A stretch of DNA of 64,000 nt from Trichobilharzia szidati. Its lineage: Eukaryota > Platyhelminthes > Trematoda > Strigeidida > Schistosomatidae. Position numbers and translations under genes: made by a program. The notes beneath the pieces are model-generated. The model saw nothing but the letters and a program-made list of their open reading frames with translations. It was not told where the DNA came from and ran no database searches. Shown here piece by piece: positions 44,692 through 58,787 of this stretch. The stretch is from NCBI GenBank assembly GCA_944472155.2, contig OX235273.1, forward strand, positions 102,818,582-102,882,581, read 5' to 3'. Every line of letters starts with the position of its first letter. The stretch's first letter is position 1.

Positions 44692-47600
44692 CTGAAATTT
44701 CATCACAATTAACTATGTTTATACGAGTGTCGGGCAGCTCTCTACTGTGTCTGGCTGAACGAAGTTTAAGTCAGCTATACAGTGGAAGGCAAAGATCGGT
44801 CTCCTGAGTTTACACAGTACCACGTTGGTTTCAATCGATAAAGCGTGTGCTTGTTTGTGTCCAAATGTTAAACTTGAATCACAGAAGTGGATTATATGAA
44901 AGACACAACGACTGGCTGTAGGCAGAACTTTTTTGAAAAAGAGAAAATGTTTATTAATATGAATTAGTAATACAGCACCACCACCATCAAAGAATGAAAA
45001 TTTGTCAGTTGATGAACAGTCCATGTTCACTGTGTTTCATTTATCTTTCCTACCTGTGAAAAAAGATGGAGTGATATTTATACACAGTTGTGGATTGACA
45101 CAATTTGAAAGAGTCAATTTGCATGCATTTAACTTGTTTCAATCAGACTACTGATTGACATCAGTTACAGAACCACTGGAAACCAGGTGAGAATACTGGA
45201 CAGCCAGGTGTTTTGTTCTGATTTTGAACTCATCAGCAGCACACACACTACTGTGTTGCAAACACTGGATACCCTTGGTAAACAAGGGAAGCTGAGTGAA
45301 CATTCAGACACTAGACCCAACTTAATATTCAGTCTGTGATTTCTCACTTCTACCAATTCGTGATTTTTCTCACGACAACCAGCCAATCTCATCGGTGAGT
45401 ATCTCTTCTCACTTCCAACCGAGTGCACCTCATTGATCATAACTTCCCATCACAATTCCAGACAACGTCGTCCTGCAGCCAGTCACCATCAAGCATCAGA
45501 ATAAGTTTCAAGAATTGGCCATTTGATTTATTTCAACTGGAGGCAGCACAAAACATCCTGAAGTGTTGGATGTCAGAATTCATGACGCGTGATAGTCCAC
45601 GAGCTTGCCTTCTAACCAGAAAGTATATAGTTGGGACCGCAACTGGTACGTCCTGCAAGTGATTACCGTACTACCGTGAAACAACCAACTGTTCAGTATT
45701 CCCAGCTGGTTTTCAGTGTTTCTCTAACTGGTGTCAATCTGTGGACGAACTTGATTCAATTTTATAAATTTAAGAAACTATTAATCCATCGTTGACACCA
45801 GTGACTGACTTACTCTGGAATGGCATTGCCTAGATTTCTAGTGGGTGAGGAGTCTTGTCCAATGTGGTTCATCAAGTCAGATATGGAGATAGATGGTCAC
45901 AGCTTGCGTTGGCTGGTGTTGTCGCTATGCATCGCGAATTTTCGATGCATGTAATTGTCTGTTTCCCTTCAAGACAAAATCGTCTTACGACAATGTTCAA
46001 TATGAAATGAACTTATTTGAATTCTCTTGTAATTGCATCTGTTGATAGCCAACCTTATTTGTCGTGACTGGTCGTCAAATTGTATCTCTAATCATCGTTT
46101 CTGTTTCGATTTAGCCTCATCTTTCTGTGAATATTCTCACTGACTTTCAGGTTACTTGCAATTGTGACTGGACAGTTAATTTTTTTGTACCTGAGTAGTC
46201 TTTTGACTGCAAAGCTACCGGAAGACATTTTTAATGAAGTTTTGTATTTTTGACACAGGTTATTATTTTGTTGAATAGTGTCACGGATTTTATCAGGCGG
46301 AGATGTATGTCACCCGCAGCAGTTCGACGAGCAATACAACAGAAACGCTGCCATTGGTTTCCGGAACTAAGATCGAAATGCAAGTCGCTATCTGGGGAAA
46401 GATCAACGCAGACGGAGACACTGAGTGATAGTAAAGGGAGACCATTTATGGAAAAATCAATCAGGAGAAACCCTGTATTCATCAACTCAAAAGACTCTTG
46501 AATTAATAACCACCCACAACTCGTCAAGAAATATCACCAACAGACACAGAACTGCCAGTGAAAATTGATTGTCCAAACAAATCAAAGGACTTGAAGACCA
46601 GAAAGTTATACGACGGTTTTGAAAATCAGATGGAGTACTCGAGAAGCACTGGCTACATACCTGGATGCCCTTGTGTAAGGGGTAAAGCCACTACTGTGGA
46701 TGTAGAAAGAGGGAAGGAACGAAACGTACTGAGTGGAAGAATGGTTACCTCATCATAAAGCGAAAGAAAAGCGACTGAGGTATTTGCAGAAACCAGTGTG
46801 CCATAAAAATCTATCAAACGCAAACATAATACGAAGTGATATCATCTTTGAGAGACTGATAGATGCTAAACAGTCAAAACTCAACTCTAAATATGCTGAA
46901 TCCAAACAAAGAATTCATGCGCAGATGAAATCACAACACTATGTATTGTCATCAAACACAGCAAAGAATGACGACTTTGTAAGAAGACGACCATCAAGAT
47001 CATCGTCTACAAAGTAATTTGAAAGTTGGTTGAAGATATCAAAGTGTGGTGACGCAAGCATACTGAAACTTCATTCACGACACCAGCTATGCGACACCAA
47101 CCACATTCCAAGTTATTCTCATTTCACTACTCATCAAAGCATTTGAAGTGTGGATAGGAAATAGACAAGGCTAATAGCTATCGCCGATTATCTTCGTGGT
47201 CGTGTATGATACGACTGTGTAGCAGACTGCGAGGAATCAGAATACCATCACACATTGAACCAGTGGAAAATCGGGGTTTCGCAGAAAATGTGTGACTTGT
47301 TGTAGGATATGTATGCATATGAAAGCTACAGGCTGAGAGAAGCATCAGTAACAGGATTTCAGGTGAACTTAAAGGAGATAAGATAATTGACGTTAGCTAG
47401 CTAATGACAACAGTTGGTAAACGTCATCCGAGAGAGAAATCTAAAAGAAGTAGTTCCTTTCACTAGGTGGAGCAGCATTATGATATTATGTGGGTGGAGG
47501 CAATGGTCAGGAAGCTCTGCACCTAGGTTACGTGCTAGTTTGTACTCCTCAGCAAGGCATATCTGCAGTGTGCCCTGTGGTGGCGAGCTACCCATTAGCA

Positions 47601-48335
47601 TGCTGGCCACACTGCAAACCTGACTGGCGGATAGAATTCAGTCTGCACCAAAGAAAGGACTAGACACATTACACTAGTTACTAGTGTCCAATCAAAGAAG
47701 CAGGATTATTTCAACTACAGGAGGGACGGATGAAGATTTCAAAACCCAAATCAGAGAGGCGTGACAGAACTTCATTCCTCAAAGTTAAATTTGGAAATCT
47801 ACTGCACCACTCAGCGTAAACAAAATGATTCGAACTTTTAACATCAATGCTAATTCACTTCCTCTGCATTCGTCAGGAATTTGGAGTGCGACAAAAAGCA
47901 TTTCCAACAGACTGCTGCAGAATTTTATCAACGGCTGTCTTTTTATGCACCATATTGAAGATCAGATGGCCGGCTGAAAAGAGTCAGCAATGAGGAGCTC
48001 TGTCATCGGACTAACAGGCGGGTAACTAACGCTCAACAAATATTCCGAAGATAATTGGGATGCATTAAATATACTTCAAGAAGTTGACTGACTGACTGAC
48101 TAGTATCACACATACCAAGCTCTCGAGTGGAATCTCAATAGGAAGAGACGTGGGGAGCTGGCTTCCTAGATTGACGCCGAGAAGATTAGATGGAGACGGA
48201 ATGAAAGCTTGTCGTGGTCAAAGTCGTTTTCGGGAATAATCGAGATTGGTTGCAGAGGGAGAGAACCGAGACCAATAATGAAGTACACATCTCAGGCTGT
48301 ATATTCGCCTCAGAACTGAAGGAGTACACGAGTGA

Positions 48336-48396
48336 GTAATAATGACAATAATAGTAATAGTAATAATAGTAATAATAATAATAATAGTAATGATAG
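48336..48396 (-). repeat. TTA/TAA microsatellite, right arm
   Basis: TAA/TAG units, longer than the mirror at 33599-33642. Confidence 0.8.
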
Positions 48397-48466
48397 AAAT
48401 AGAAATTACAAGACAGCTTAATACGAGCAAAATGAATAGTATGTAATTTGCCTCGAAATCACTTAC

Positions 48467-48535
48467 CAAATTCATGAGAAGCCTCTCGAAACATTTCACT
48501 GACAGCTGTATTCATAATACTCGATGGTGACTCGT
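48467..48535 (-). CDS. Right copy, exon 17
   Basis: 69 nt, phase 1-1, encoding ESPSSIMNTAVSEMFREASH plus two residues; the 47-base intron before it is kept. Confidence 0.7.
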
Positions 48536-48582
48536 CTAAACATAAATGTATTCATTACTGTATCAGTGAAATTTGAACTTAC

Positions 48583-48639
48583 TGGGATACCTGTCAATTC
48601 TGAACTTCTCAAACTTTTGTACTGCAGAAATCATTTGAA
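48583..48639 (-). CDS. Right copy, exon 16
   Basis: 57 nt, phase 1-1, encoding QMISAVQKFEKFRIDRYP with the same GTAAGT donor choice as the left copy. Confidence 0.7.
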
Positions 48640-51478
48640 CTAAACATGTGAAATAATGTCAGGGGGAAATATTAATTGAGCAGATATCTTCGTAGAAACA
48701 GGTTAATATTTAAATAGCATATTGACTATTTCTCCTCCTTCTTATTTCAGTGTTTGTGTCTGGATTATGTGATTCATGATACGAATAAATGTCATGCTTC
48801 GGTTGGAGGCGATTGACAGGCAGAAAGCTCAGCCTGACACTCAGGTGTCCTGCTTATTGTGGAGTCAGGTATTCATCACTCAGCAATGACCTACCTGCAA
48901 TCTTTAAGGAACAACTCGTTTCTCTTCTAAGATTCGAACTCCCGGTCACCCAACGCTACCTACAGTCGAGGACGTTATCACTGAGCTTTACTGACTCGTG
49001 ATCCAGCTCCTTTAACGGAGCGATGAATTCTCTAGTTGGTTACTAGGTAGAAATGACTGTACTACGTCTGGTCTGTGTTGATCGTACAGAGTGAATTTTA
49101 TTAATCAAGTCTGCAATGCAACCACCATGTCAGGTGGCTCAAGTTGATGTGAGAGATAGAGATGAATAGAGGTAGAGAGAGGCAGATTTGAATACTTTTC
49201 AGACATCTCAATGATACGATGAAACCAAACTGAAAATGTACTCAACATATGTTGGTGAGACGTATATTACATGTGTGAGAGTGAAAATCAAGCAGAGAAT
49301 CGACTCAAGCTATTCAATTTAGTTTACACAATTGTCACAGACACAGACACACACCGACGAAATGCAACAAGCTGGTAGAAGAGGCAATGTGGCGAAGACA
49401 AGATTTCAAATGAACATAGAGAGAAAAGCGGTGAAGAAGATAACCAACCAAACACCACCACCAGCAACAAGACAAACAGGAAACACCAATCACTGTCAGT
49501 TAGAAAAATTTGAAGGAATTTGCTTCTTTCATTTATCTCGACAGTCAGCATCGTTTCAGCTACACTTAGTTGACACGGATGGGGATGTCAAAGCTGGTCA
49601 GGTTTGGAGTTGACAGGCAGTCCTATATTACTCTGAAATCACTTTGGAAATCTCCTGCACTAACTACAAAGAAGAAGATTCGAGATTTCAGTGCTACTGT
49701 CAAGTCGTTCAGTTCTTCTTCACAGTTGAGAGACTTGAAGTGTTATCAAATGATTTCCAACAGGCTACTTCAGACTTCAACCAACAAACAGACTGCTACG
49801 TTTGCTCACTCCATACTGAAGATCAGATGGTCTAATTGGATGAGCGACAGGAAACTCTAGCAACGAACCAATCAAGAACCTGTGGCCGGAGAAATAGACA
49901 GGGGAAAATGGAAATAAATCAAATACACTCTGAGGAGACAGCTGATTTGAATCATGAGCCATCTCAGTCGTCGAACGGAACTCGAATGTGAAGCAATGAG
50001 TTGAGCGTCTGAAGGTGACACCAGGCAGATCGTGTCAGGAATAAATGAAGGCTTATGTGCAATCGTTGAGCCAAATAAAGACAACTTTAGCAGACATAAT
50101 CAAATGGAGATGTCTAAGACCTAAGTGTCACCAAAACCTTTATATGGCTATATGTCATCATGTGGGTTTTATCATAGGTCGACTTAGACAGGTCAGTATT
50201 TACCATTTAACAGCTTCTGTCCTATTTCACTACAAAAGAACTCTGATCAATGCCTGATGAATCCTGAAACTGGATTCATTCATTCATTCATTTACCTGTA
50301 CTTGCAGCAGTATTTACATGAGAAGAACTGAGAAGGTACACACAAACAGGATTTCTGAACATGTAAAAAATTATTTTCATTAGGTGAATGAACACGTAGT
50401 AGTGGCCTACCAAATGTTAAACAGATGGTAACAATGAATTACTACGATGTACAGAAGCAGCAGCAATCCAACAATTGAGGCTTAATTTATGTGTACAGCA
50501 GGATTCAGTGATCCACCTTGGATTGTCTCGGTAATTCATTGTTTCTTCACTTACTATTTCATCGCTTGTGCCATTCGCTTGCCCTGCTTAAACATTTTTC
50601 ACCTTCCTAACACTTTTCATCACTCATTATGCTTATTATATGCCTGACATAAATAAACCACATAAATAGGGATTTTTACTGTGATCCACTTTAGAATAGA
50701 CAAATGGATTAGCATCGAATATTTACCTTGCCGGGATTCGATTTGTTCCAGGTTTGGGTCACGGATTGATATCAGTAAGAGAATCATTGAGAGTTAGCTG
50801 GGAGTACTGGTCAGCTGGCTGTCCATTCCTAGATAGAGAATCATCGACATTACCTACACATGAACCTACCTGTCCGCGGTCGGAACAAGGACCTTCAGGT
50901 TGTGACGCTCGCCAGTGATTGCCTACAAGACGAAGTTGACTGGAGTTCTAGTGACAAGTCAGGAACAATAGGATTCACCAGATGGAATGTGAGCACAAAT
51001 AATCGCCGACGGCATTGGCTGGCTGATGCGATAAAAGCACGAAGTACTTCTTGCTGGAATTCAAGAGTCGCTGGAATATAGCCTCTATTGGTTGAATGTC
51101 TAACAAGCTTGTTCTCATCACCTGCAGGTCCTTGGTTCAATCGCCGGTGGTGTTGTCTGAGCATACTGATGAACAACTCAGAAATAGGAAGGAACAGCTG
51201 TTCAGTACCCCATGATAGTCTCCAGTGGTTCTATTACTGATATCAAACTACGATCAAACTTGGAGGAAATCAAGTCCTTACACAATAACTCTGGAATATT
51301 CTGTGATAATCTAATCCTCGCGAAATTTCCTTCCAAGTATGATGCAACAGCTTTTCAACAAGTGTTATATGGATGAAGTTCCGCGTGTCCTGCATATATA
51401 CTCAGAGTGTTGTGAGTATTTAAAATTGCTCCAGAGAAGAGGGTTGGGAGGATTGTAAGCACTCAATTTTTCGCTTAC

Positions 51479-51547
51479 CAACAGCATCTTTAAATTCAGA
51501 CATTGGTACATTTGTCGAATCTGATTTCGTCAGGAATTCATCGATAG
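51479..51547 (-). CDS. Right copy, exon 14
   Basis: 69 nt, phase 1-1, encoding IDEFLTKSDSTNVPMSEFKD plus two residues; the NST site becomes DST. Confidence 0.7.
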
Positions 51548-51741
51548 CTGTGAAGAAAATATGAGGATATTGATATGAGTAGTTAGAAGGCACGCAGAGT
51601 TACAGAAGATGAATGGATTCAAATGCTATGAGTGACAAGTATTTATTTGTTTTGCATGCCTTGAATTCTGAGTGGAGCATATGGCCCCAGGGAAATTGAA
51701 ATCATGATGTTTCAGAGGCTGAGTTGTAAGTTTAAAGTCAA

Positions 51742-51810
51742 CCGTTGGGAGTCGGTCTCAGGACCACGCGATTGGTTAGCGAGAATTCTACCGCTGAACC
51801 TCTCACGCAC
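51742..51810 (-). repeat. tRNA-Gly-like sequence, right arm
   Basis: Mirror of 30609-30676; the minus strand again reads GAGGTTCAGCGGTAGAATTC. Confidence 0.6.
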
Positions 51811-52353
51811 GTGGATACACAGGACATTTGTTCCATATTCACCTCGGGGGTAGGTGAAATTGAGTGAATTAACAGATGTGGGATTAGTTTACATCACTGC
51901 TTGTCATTAGTTAGAGAACTGGTTAAATCCCGCATATGGTGAACAGCAGCTCTGTAAAAGAGTGATATGAGTTATACAGTGTCAGAGAATCGGAAATAGG
52001 GTGATTTCCAGCTCTCCAGTAATGTTGTTAGAGCCAGTTGGTCAGTCATTGTAGAGGAGTGCAAAATATATTTATCAGTGATTACTCAAAAGACTTGAAC
52101 CTCAAGTAGGATTTACGTGAAATGTTGCAAAACTCGAAGATATATAGGTGAAAACCAAGTGTTTGGCAGAAGTGGCAGATAGAGTTGGCAGTACTACCAA
52201 CAACAACGTTGGTGTCGTTTGAGCAGTGCACATACTCCCATGCTAGATACGACAGTCAATCTCATTGTAGGTGTTGGTGATATCTGATGATGTTGCTGCT
52301 CAGTAGACACAGTCATTAGTCAATTAGAAAAAAGCCAGAAAACTAGGACTCAC

Positions 52354-52407
52354 CGTTTTGATCCAGTTGCATTCCTGACATTCCCAAACATTTCTGCTCA
52401 ACATTCT
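52354..52407 (-). CDS. Right copy, exon 13
   Basis: 54 nt, phase 1-1, encoding NVEQKCLGMSGMQLDQN. Confidence 0.7.
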
Positions 52408-52866
52408 CTGGACAAATGGAAAAGAAATGAAATGAAGCAAACTGCAAGATAATTCAATCAAACAGTCAACATGTGATTGGCGTTCTCCGGGTCCACATAT
52501 TATTGCCCATTCTGAACGCATCCGTACACACATGAGAGGGATAGCAGTTGCAAATGGGGCTGATTATTCATCGTGTCCGAGGAAATACTCACTCAGTTGT
52601 TGTACTTAATGTGGTAGTAGAAATAGGGCATTATGATAGGATAATATATCCACGCTGGATGAGTGTTTTCTCATGTATTTGCATTCAGTGAGCTTGATGG
52701 TTAAGTTGAGAAGCTCTCAACGCCTTACTAAGCAACATCGTCAGCCACTCGACAGTCCTCTCAACCACTCACGATGAACTAACCCAAATCATTGCTTCTA
52801 CATGATTCGAGAAAGCAAAGTGGGATTCGTGTTTGAAATGTAACATTTGTTCAAACATTTGTTTAC

Positions 52867-52929
52867 CTCTTGATTGTACGAATTCCTTTTCCATAGTTTC
52901 TTCCAAGTCTTCTTCGTCAATTAGTATAC
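52867..52929 (-). CDS. Right copy, exon 12
   Basis: 63 nt, phase 1-1, encoding ILIDEEDLEETMEKEFVQSR; more acidic than the left version. Confidence 0.7.
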
Positions 52930-54217
52930 CTAATGAAGAGCAGATGTCAATTCTAATGAGAGTAACATTTCAGAATTGTTAGGTGAAATTTGAAATTAAT
53001 TGTTTGTGGGTTTGAGTAAGCGTGTAAAATTGAGTGTTTGTAAGCATGAGGTGTAAATATTGTATGTGTGTCTTTGTATATCAGACCAATACTTGCATAC
53101 ATAGCATTTACTCTGTAAGAACTCAGTACACGTTTGCAATAACATTTGCGAAATGTCTCATCGTATCGTGCGACTGTCTGCCAGTGCACGGATTCCGATT
53201 GCTGTTTGTTTCTCTTGAGACCGTCCCTGTGTCATTTTGGCAATTTGAGTGCCACATTCCAATCTCAACATTTTTCGGAACAATACGTACATTTTAACAT
53301 GTTTCTTGCTTATATGGTAAAACATTGCATGCCTTAAATCGTTTCTTATTTATGTTGGGACTAATATTTCGAGCTTTTCATATCTTCATAATTATTTTGA
53401 AGGAGATATACATATCACTGATGTTTCTGCTGTATTTTTGACTTCATGACTTCAGTTATTCGACGTATTAGTTGCGTCTTCTCATCGTTTCGAAGAAAAT
53501 TATTCATGTCTCACATTAATTCAAAAGATGTGTGTCTTCAGAAGCATTTCAAATAGAAAATATGTAAGAGAAAGTGGAGGTGGATCGGACACAGGCTGAT
53601 TAGACTGTCGTTTGACATGGCACATCACACCATCGTGGGTCCCACCGAGTCAAGTAAAAATACTACCAATAATAGTAGCACAGTTCTATGTAGTCCTGAG
53701 GGATTCGGTGTGTCTTCAAAATAATTTCAAACACGCTATGAAGAATGTTATGAACAGCTGCGTTTGCTGACCCTATGACCAGACTGCAATGATAAGCACA
53801 AAGAAACTCTCGCAACGAACCAATCAAGAACTCATAACTCAGCAAATATGTCGAAGAAAGTGTAGATGGATCGGACACAGGCTGATTAGACTGTTGGGTG
53901 ACATGATACAACAGATCATCTCTTTAGTGAAACTCGAATAACTCGTCGGTCCCACCAAGTCAAGTAAAAATACTACCAATAATAATAATAATAGCAATGT
54001 TCATGTCAATGTTTGGAAAGCGTACGGAACTCTCAGCAGAGTTTATTGCATAATATATACTCTTCTTCCGGTATCCTACATCATATGCGCAATTTTCGCT
54101 CGCATACATTTCAATAGTTCCACATTTCTCACACTGTAGATGAATACATTATTACTTCATATAAATCTTTCATGAGGATGGTTATTCAAGACGGAAATCA
54201 TTCAGTCATCCATCTAC

Positions 54218-54388
54218 CTTCGACATCTTCTTTGAAGTCTACTAAGAAAGCTGAATAAATTGAAAAGTAAATATTTCTTCGCTCAGTCTTTTGTGTTTTC
54301 CAAATTCGGATTTGTTTGCACTCAGCACAGTACATATTTGACAAACGTCTTTCTTCTATGTCCTCGAAAACATCAGACATATTCGTTG
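54218..54388 (-). CDS. Right copy, exon 11 (45 nt longer)
   Basis: 171 nt, phase 1-1. It has 15 codons (beginning WKTQKTERRNIYF) absent from the left copy. The extra segment is bracketed by AATTT repeats, suggesting a slippage deletion in the left copy. Alternatively the extra bases are part of an intron before a short exon starting after TTTATTCAG. Confidence 0.6.
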
Positions 54389-54926
54389 CTAGAAGACTAA
54401 AGTCAAATTTGACCAGACTGGAAGCGTCTCGGTTATGATCTTCACTCCCCTTACACACAAGCACTACTGCCTGTTGGTCATCACTGCAGGTAACTGAACG
54501 ACAGTCATTCGTTCGGATAACGATACATATCACCCTAAACAAGGATTCACTGTAATCTCACTTGCAAAACAGCCATCAACACATGGTAGGAAGAGAAAAT
54601 AAAACAGCACATACTCGAGATCACAAAATAGTTATTTAATTTACTACTATTGATAGAAGTTGGAATTCACAGATCATTGGGTCAGTTCGCAGTAGCAGAA
54701 AGGTCTACAACTACGTCTTGTAACCGAAAGCTCTTTGGAACGAAACTTGATAGGTGCGTACTGCTCAGGAGTACTTGAATGGAAGGCAACGTTTGTCCAG
54801 TACACCCTGCTTACTCCCACTGATTCCCTGACTGGTGTAGGCTGAAATTATACCTCTAAATTATCTCAAGAAATTCAGTATGAACAAACAAATACAAAGA
54901 CGCTTTGCTTATTCCTCTTAACTCAC

Positions 54927-54980
54927 TTTCATCAATGATTTCCGGATTCTTCAGCATGTATGCATTTCTATAGTTCACAG
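54927..54980 (-). CDS. Right copy, exon 10
   Basis: 54 nt, phase 1-1, encoding VNYRNAYMLKNPEIIDE. Twelve base differences from the left copy, eleven of them changing residues. Confidence 0.7.
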
Positions 54981-57214
54981 CTGTCAATAGAAAACATAAT
55001 AATGTATCTCACAAATAGAAAAACACACCATGAAAATGAGTAGACTTAGAATGTGTTTTGTGAAATTGATTTCATGAAAGAGTATATGATCATAACTAAT
55101 AATTGTGAGCCGACAGTCACAATTGTTGAGTGGATCTATGTCAGTGGGATTTCTGGCATGAAAGAAGAATAGTCAACATTTTCAAAATATTTCGTGCAGT
55201 TTTGTGTGATGAGCAGGTTTGAGCAATTAGACTTAACTGAATCTGCATTCCAGTGTGGAGGTCAAACGCATTTATCACAAGCAGCTAATTAACTGTGTAT
55301 CCTATTATTTTGAAACTCCATTTTATATTGCTTCTCATGCTGTCACTACTACAAATGAAACTACTGTCATTATTGTCCCTTCAACAGTGCGTTTTGATAC
55401 TCATTCAACTGAAAGCGTTCACTGACAATCATTGAAAAGTTCAAAATGCAAATCTCTCTCAAATATATACTTGTCCATTTATTCTTCTCCACAGGTGCCT
55501 TCAGTATATAAGTACTGCTCCTACTACTATGTCGTGTGATTAAGAGCTCTTAAGTTATCGAAGAGATTTCTCATGTCCCCAACTTCCATTCAAACATATC
55601 CTCCATCCGGTTTCCGATCGAGTGATGGCCTGGCGCATCATTTCATTCGATGGTCTCTTCACCGTGTGTCAGACCAAGCTCATCTACTCCGGAATATTCA
55701 GTTAGCAATTGGCTATAGGTGAGTTTGTTCTCAGAGTTGCTTGCTGCTTATCCGACGGTTCAATGCTATAATGCACACCGAATGTGCATGTAGGCCTGGA
55801 ATTGAATTGAAAGCCGACGCACACTTTTGCCTCACTCAGCTGATTATAAGCCAGCAAAAAGCGGAAAGCATCACTGTGAGGTCAGGAAATCCACTATGTG
55901 GAAAGCACAACAGTTATTCAAAGTTCAAAGACTACGTTTGAGACCGTATCTTCCACTCAAAGTACAAACGGACAACATGATACACAATAAAAAAGTTCTT
56001 TCTGCCAAGCTGACCTTCAATATGGAGCGAAAGAGTCACCTTCAGATCAAAGCCTGCAGTAGTCTGTTGGAAGTGCTTCCAGAGAAGCGCATTTCATGTC
56101 ACTCAACCATACAGAAGAACTGAGTCAATATTGCAGTTGAAATCAAAATTTTTTTCATTATGATGAGTGAAGTAGATTTCCAAACTGACTTCAGAATCAT
56201 GAAGGTCTGTTTCGCCCCTCTCATCCTCACCGCCTTTTACATCGTCATCCATGACGCTGCTTGTAGTTGAAACCGCATTTTCTGGCTGACTGAGTGAAGG
56301 CAGTGATCTCTTTCAAATTCCTCCCACTGATACTGACTGGTGTTGTTTGTTGTTGACTGGTTGGTTGGTTAGTAGCTTATCTTCATGATATCCGTCTTCT
56401 CTGCGTTCATTCGAGATCCAGTTTTCACTTCCTACCACTTCTGACAAGTCGTTGATCATCGCTTGATGTTCTTCAAATTTTTGTGACATTAATCGCTAAT
56501 CTTCCACAAATTCCAGATATTGCAGAGTCTTCTCATCGATCCGATATATTGATGTCTTCGCACATTCCGCAGTGTGCCCAGTGATGCAGTTCAACACAAT
56601 CAGAAATATCGTCGACCGCATTACTCAGTGTTGTCTTGCTCCTATTCTCACTTGAAAGACTTCGCTGAATTGTTTCTGTTGTCAACCCGCTGAAATGTGT
56701 AACTGTCTTACATCTTTTCAAATAGGCTGATAGACGTTATCGCCAATGAACTGCATTGAGTGGTGGTACTTTTCAGACTCTATGTAGTCAGTCCATTTCT
56801 CTGGCGTGTTTTCAATTCTTAGTTCTCTTGTTTCCCACTCAACCATTTCCAAGTGTCTACTCATCGTTTAACGTATTACTTGACAACCACCGCAATCACG
56901 TAACCCTTTTGAGTGCTGCTTCATACATTGTTATTTGTCATACACTCTGATTGATTTTCCTACCAGGTGATTTGTGTTGTTATTTACAACTGCATACACC
57001 AACCCTCAATAAACCAGTGAGCTGTGAATAGAAGTTACAAGAGGAGATCTCTTTGTCGACCTGTGTATTCTTAATGACCGTCGCACTTATTGTCAGCATC
57101 ATGAATAAGCACAGACCAAAACATGGGAACAGAATCTCTGACAATTCTGTCATCATTTACATTGAATATCTTTCAAACAACGACAACAAGAAGAGCGATG
57201 CCATGTCGACTAAC

Positions 57215-57283
57215 CTGCTGTTGTATACAGATCCTTTCTAGCCTTCCATGCATTGTCAAGAGATTTCGTGAAGTTATCAAAGA
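57215..57283 (-). CDS. Right copy, exon 9
   Basis: 69 nt, phase 1-1, encoding FDNFTKSLDNAWKARKDLYT plus two residues; one change from the left copy. Confidence 0.7.
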
Positions 57284-58428
57284 CTGCAAAGCATTAGTAG
57301 AATACAGTGTGAGACTCAGCATTTTCTACAGAAACACGAATTCTTATTTACGCGTAATCAAATGTCTACTTTGTGTCGATCTCGATTTTCCTGTTGATTA
57401 ATTTGGTAGAAATAATCGATCTCTGTTGAGATGTCGGCTCCTGAAAGAGACGCTGTGACGAAGTCTTCCGTGATTAGTGACTAGTAGCGTAATCCTTGAG
57501 GACTGTCTAGTCTTATTCAGAACTCGTCATTTGGGCGTGCCTACAATCTCCATTGATTGAGTATTTCAGTCCAATCAGTCAACCGGAAAATCGAAATTCA
57601 CTCAAAACATGACACAACTGATGCCCATTGCACAAGAGGCGGCTCTGTCTCGTGGCCCAAGTGGTACAGTGAATGGCACTTTGGTGTTTGAAGTGATGGG
57701 TACTGGTTTCGAGTCTCAGTAGAAACACTATCACCAACTGCAGAATGCATGCGATTCTTTAATGAAGAATCTCCAATTGCATGAAATGTGCATCTTGGTT
57801 TCTACTGCTAGTCACCATTCAACAAATCACTTCACATCTCACTTATTCAGAGGCGCAATATGAACAGACGATGTGCAACAGTGTGTTTTTAAATAACACT
57901 TACTGTGATAATTAGGCTGAGCATTGTTGAGGATGTTGATAATGATCTGAGACAGGTCATGCCCTGGCTGTAATAGAGTGGATTGATTTAGAGTTCATAG
58001 GTGATGACTGAGAATTTGATTTCTCTAAACGTCTTTACAAATGAGTTGAGTACACTATGTTGATTTGTATTGAAATCTACTTTGAGTAAATTCACTGAAG
58101 TAGTTGGATGCATTGATGATTCGACATGGGCATATGAATCGTGTTCAGAATTTACGGAGTTACATCGTCTGCAGCACTAGTTGTTTGTCCAGATACCTGT
58201 TGAATAGCATGTGTGGAAGTCAGCAGTCCACATAGACTTATTTTTAGTATGTGTATGGAATGCCAGGAAGATGAATATCTTCAGAGTCAGGATCTCCATG
58301 ATACTATCCAGATACCATGATTGTGTTGAACAGTGATAACGATGAGAGGGAAATCAAAAACCAGTTTATCTACCACTACACTGTATATATATAATGGAAA
58401 ATGCTTCCTCATGGAGATCAAAAGCTAC

Positions 58429-58497
58429 CTGTAGTTAGGTCAATTTTCGATTTTTTGTCCCCCAATTTGGAAGCAATTTCTTCTAAAGCATTACGAT
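58429..58497 (-). CDS. Right copy, exon 8
   Basis: 69 nt, phase 1-1. It begins RNALEEIASKLGDKK; the last two-thirds are nearly identical to the left exon. Confidence 0.7.
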
Positions 58498-58562
58498 CTG
58501 GAAATAACAAACACACACAAATTAGAACGGAAGTACGGGATGAGGTATGCCCTTGCAAAAAT

Positions 58563-58665
58563 TCTCTATCTATTTATCTATGTATCTACCTATGTATGCA
58601 TGTATGTATTTGTCATCGATTTATCTATCTTAATATCTATCTAAGTATTTATAGATACATACATT
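58563..58665 (-). repeat. GATA/CATA microsatellite, right arm
   Basis: TATC/TATG units on the plus strand, mirror of 22265-22361. Confidence 0.8.
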
Positions 58666-58787
58666 CATTCGCATATTCCTATACATGTATAGACTTATCG
58701 GATATATCAATAAACTCACGGTGGTATTTTTGAACAGATTCGGAGAAACCTGAGCAGCAGATAAATGCAAACACATTATATACCCAC

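Noticed and set aside
50250..50285. Hammerhead ribozyme-like CCTGATGAATCCTGAAAC
   Set aside because: It resembles the conserved core only loosely; I could not find a full three-helix arrangement with a GAAA core and cleavage site. Not supported.
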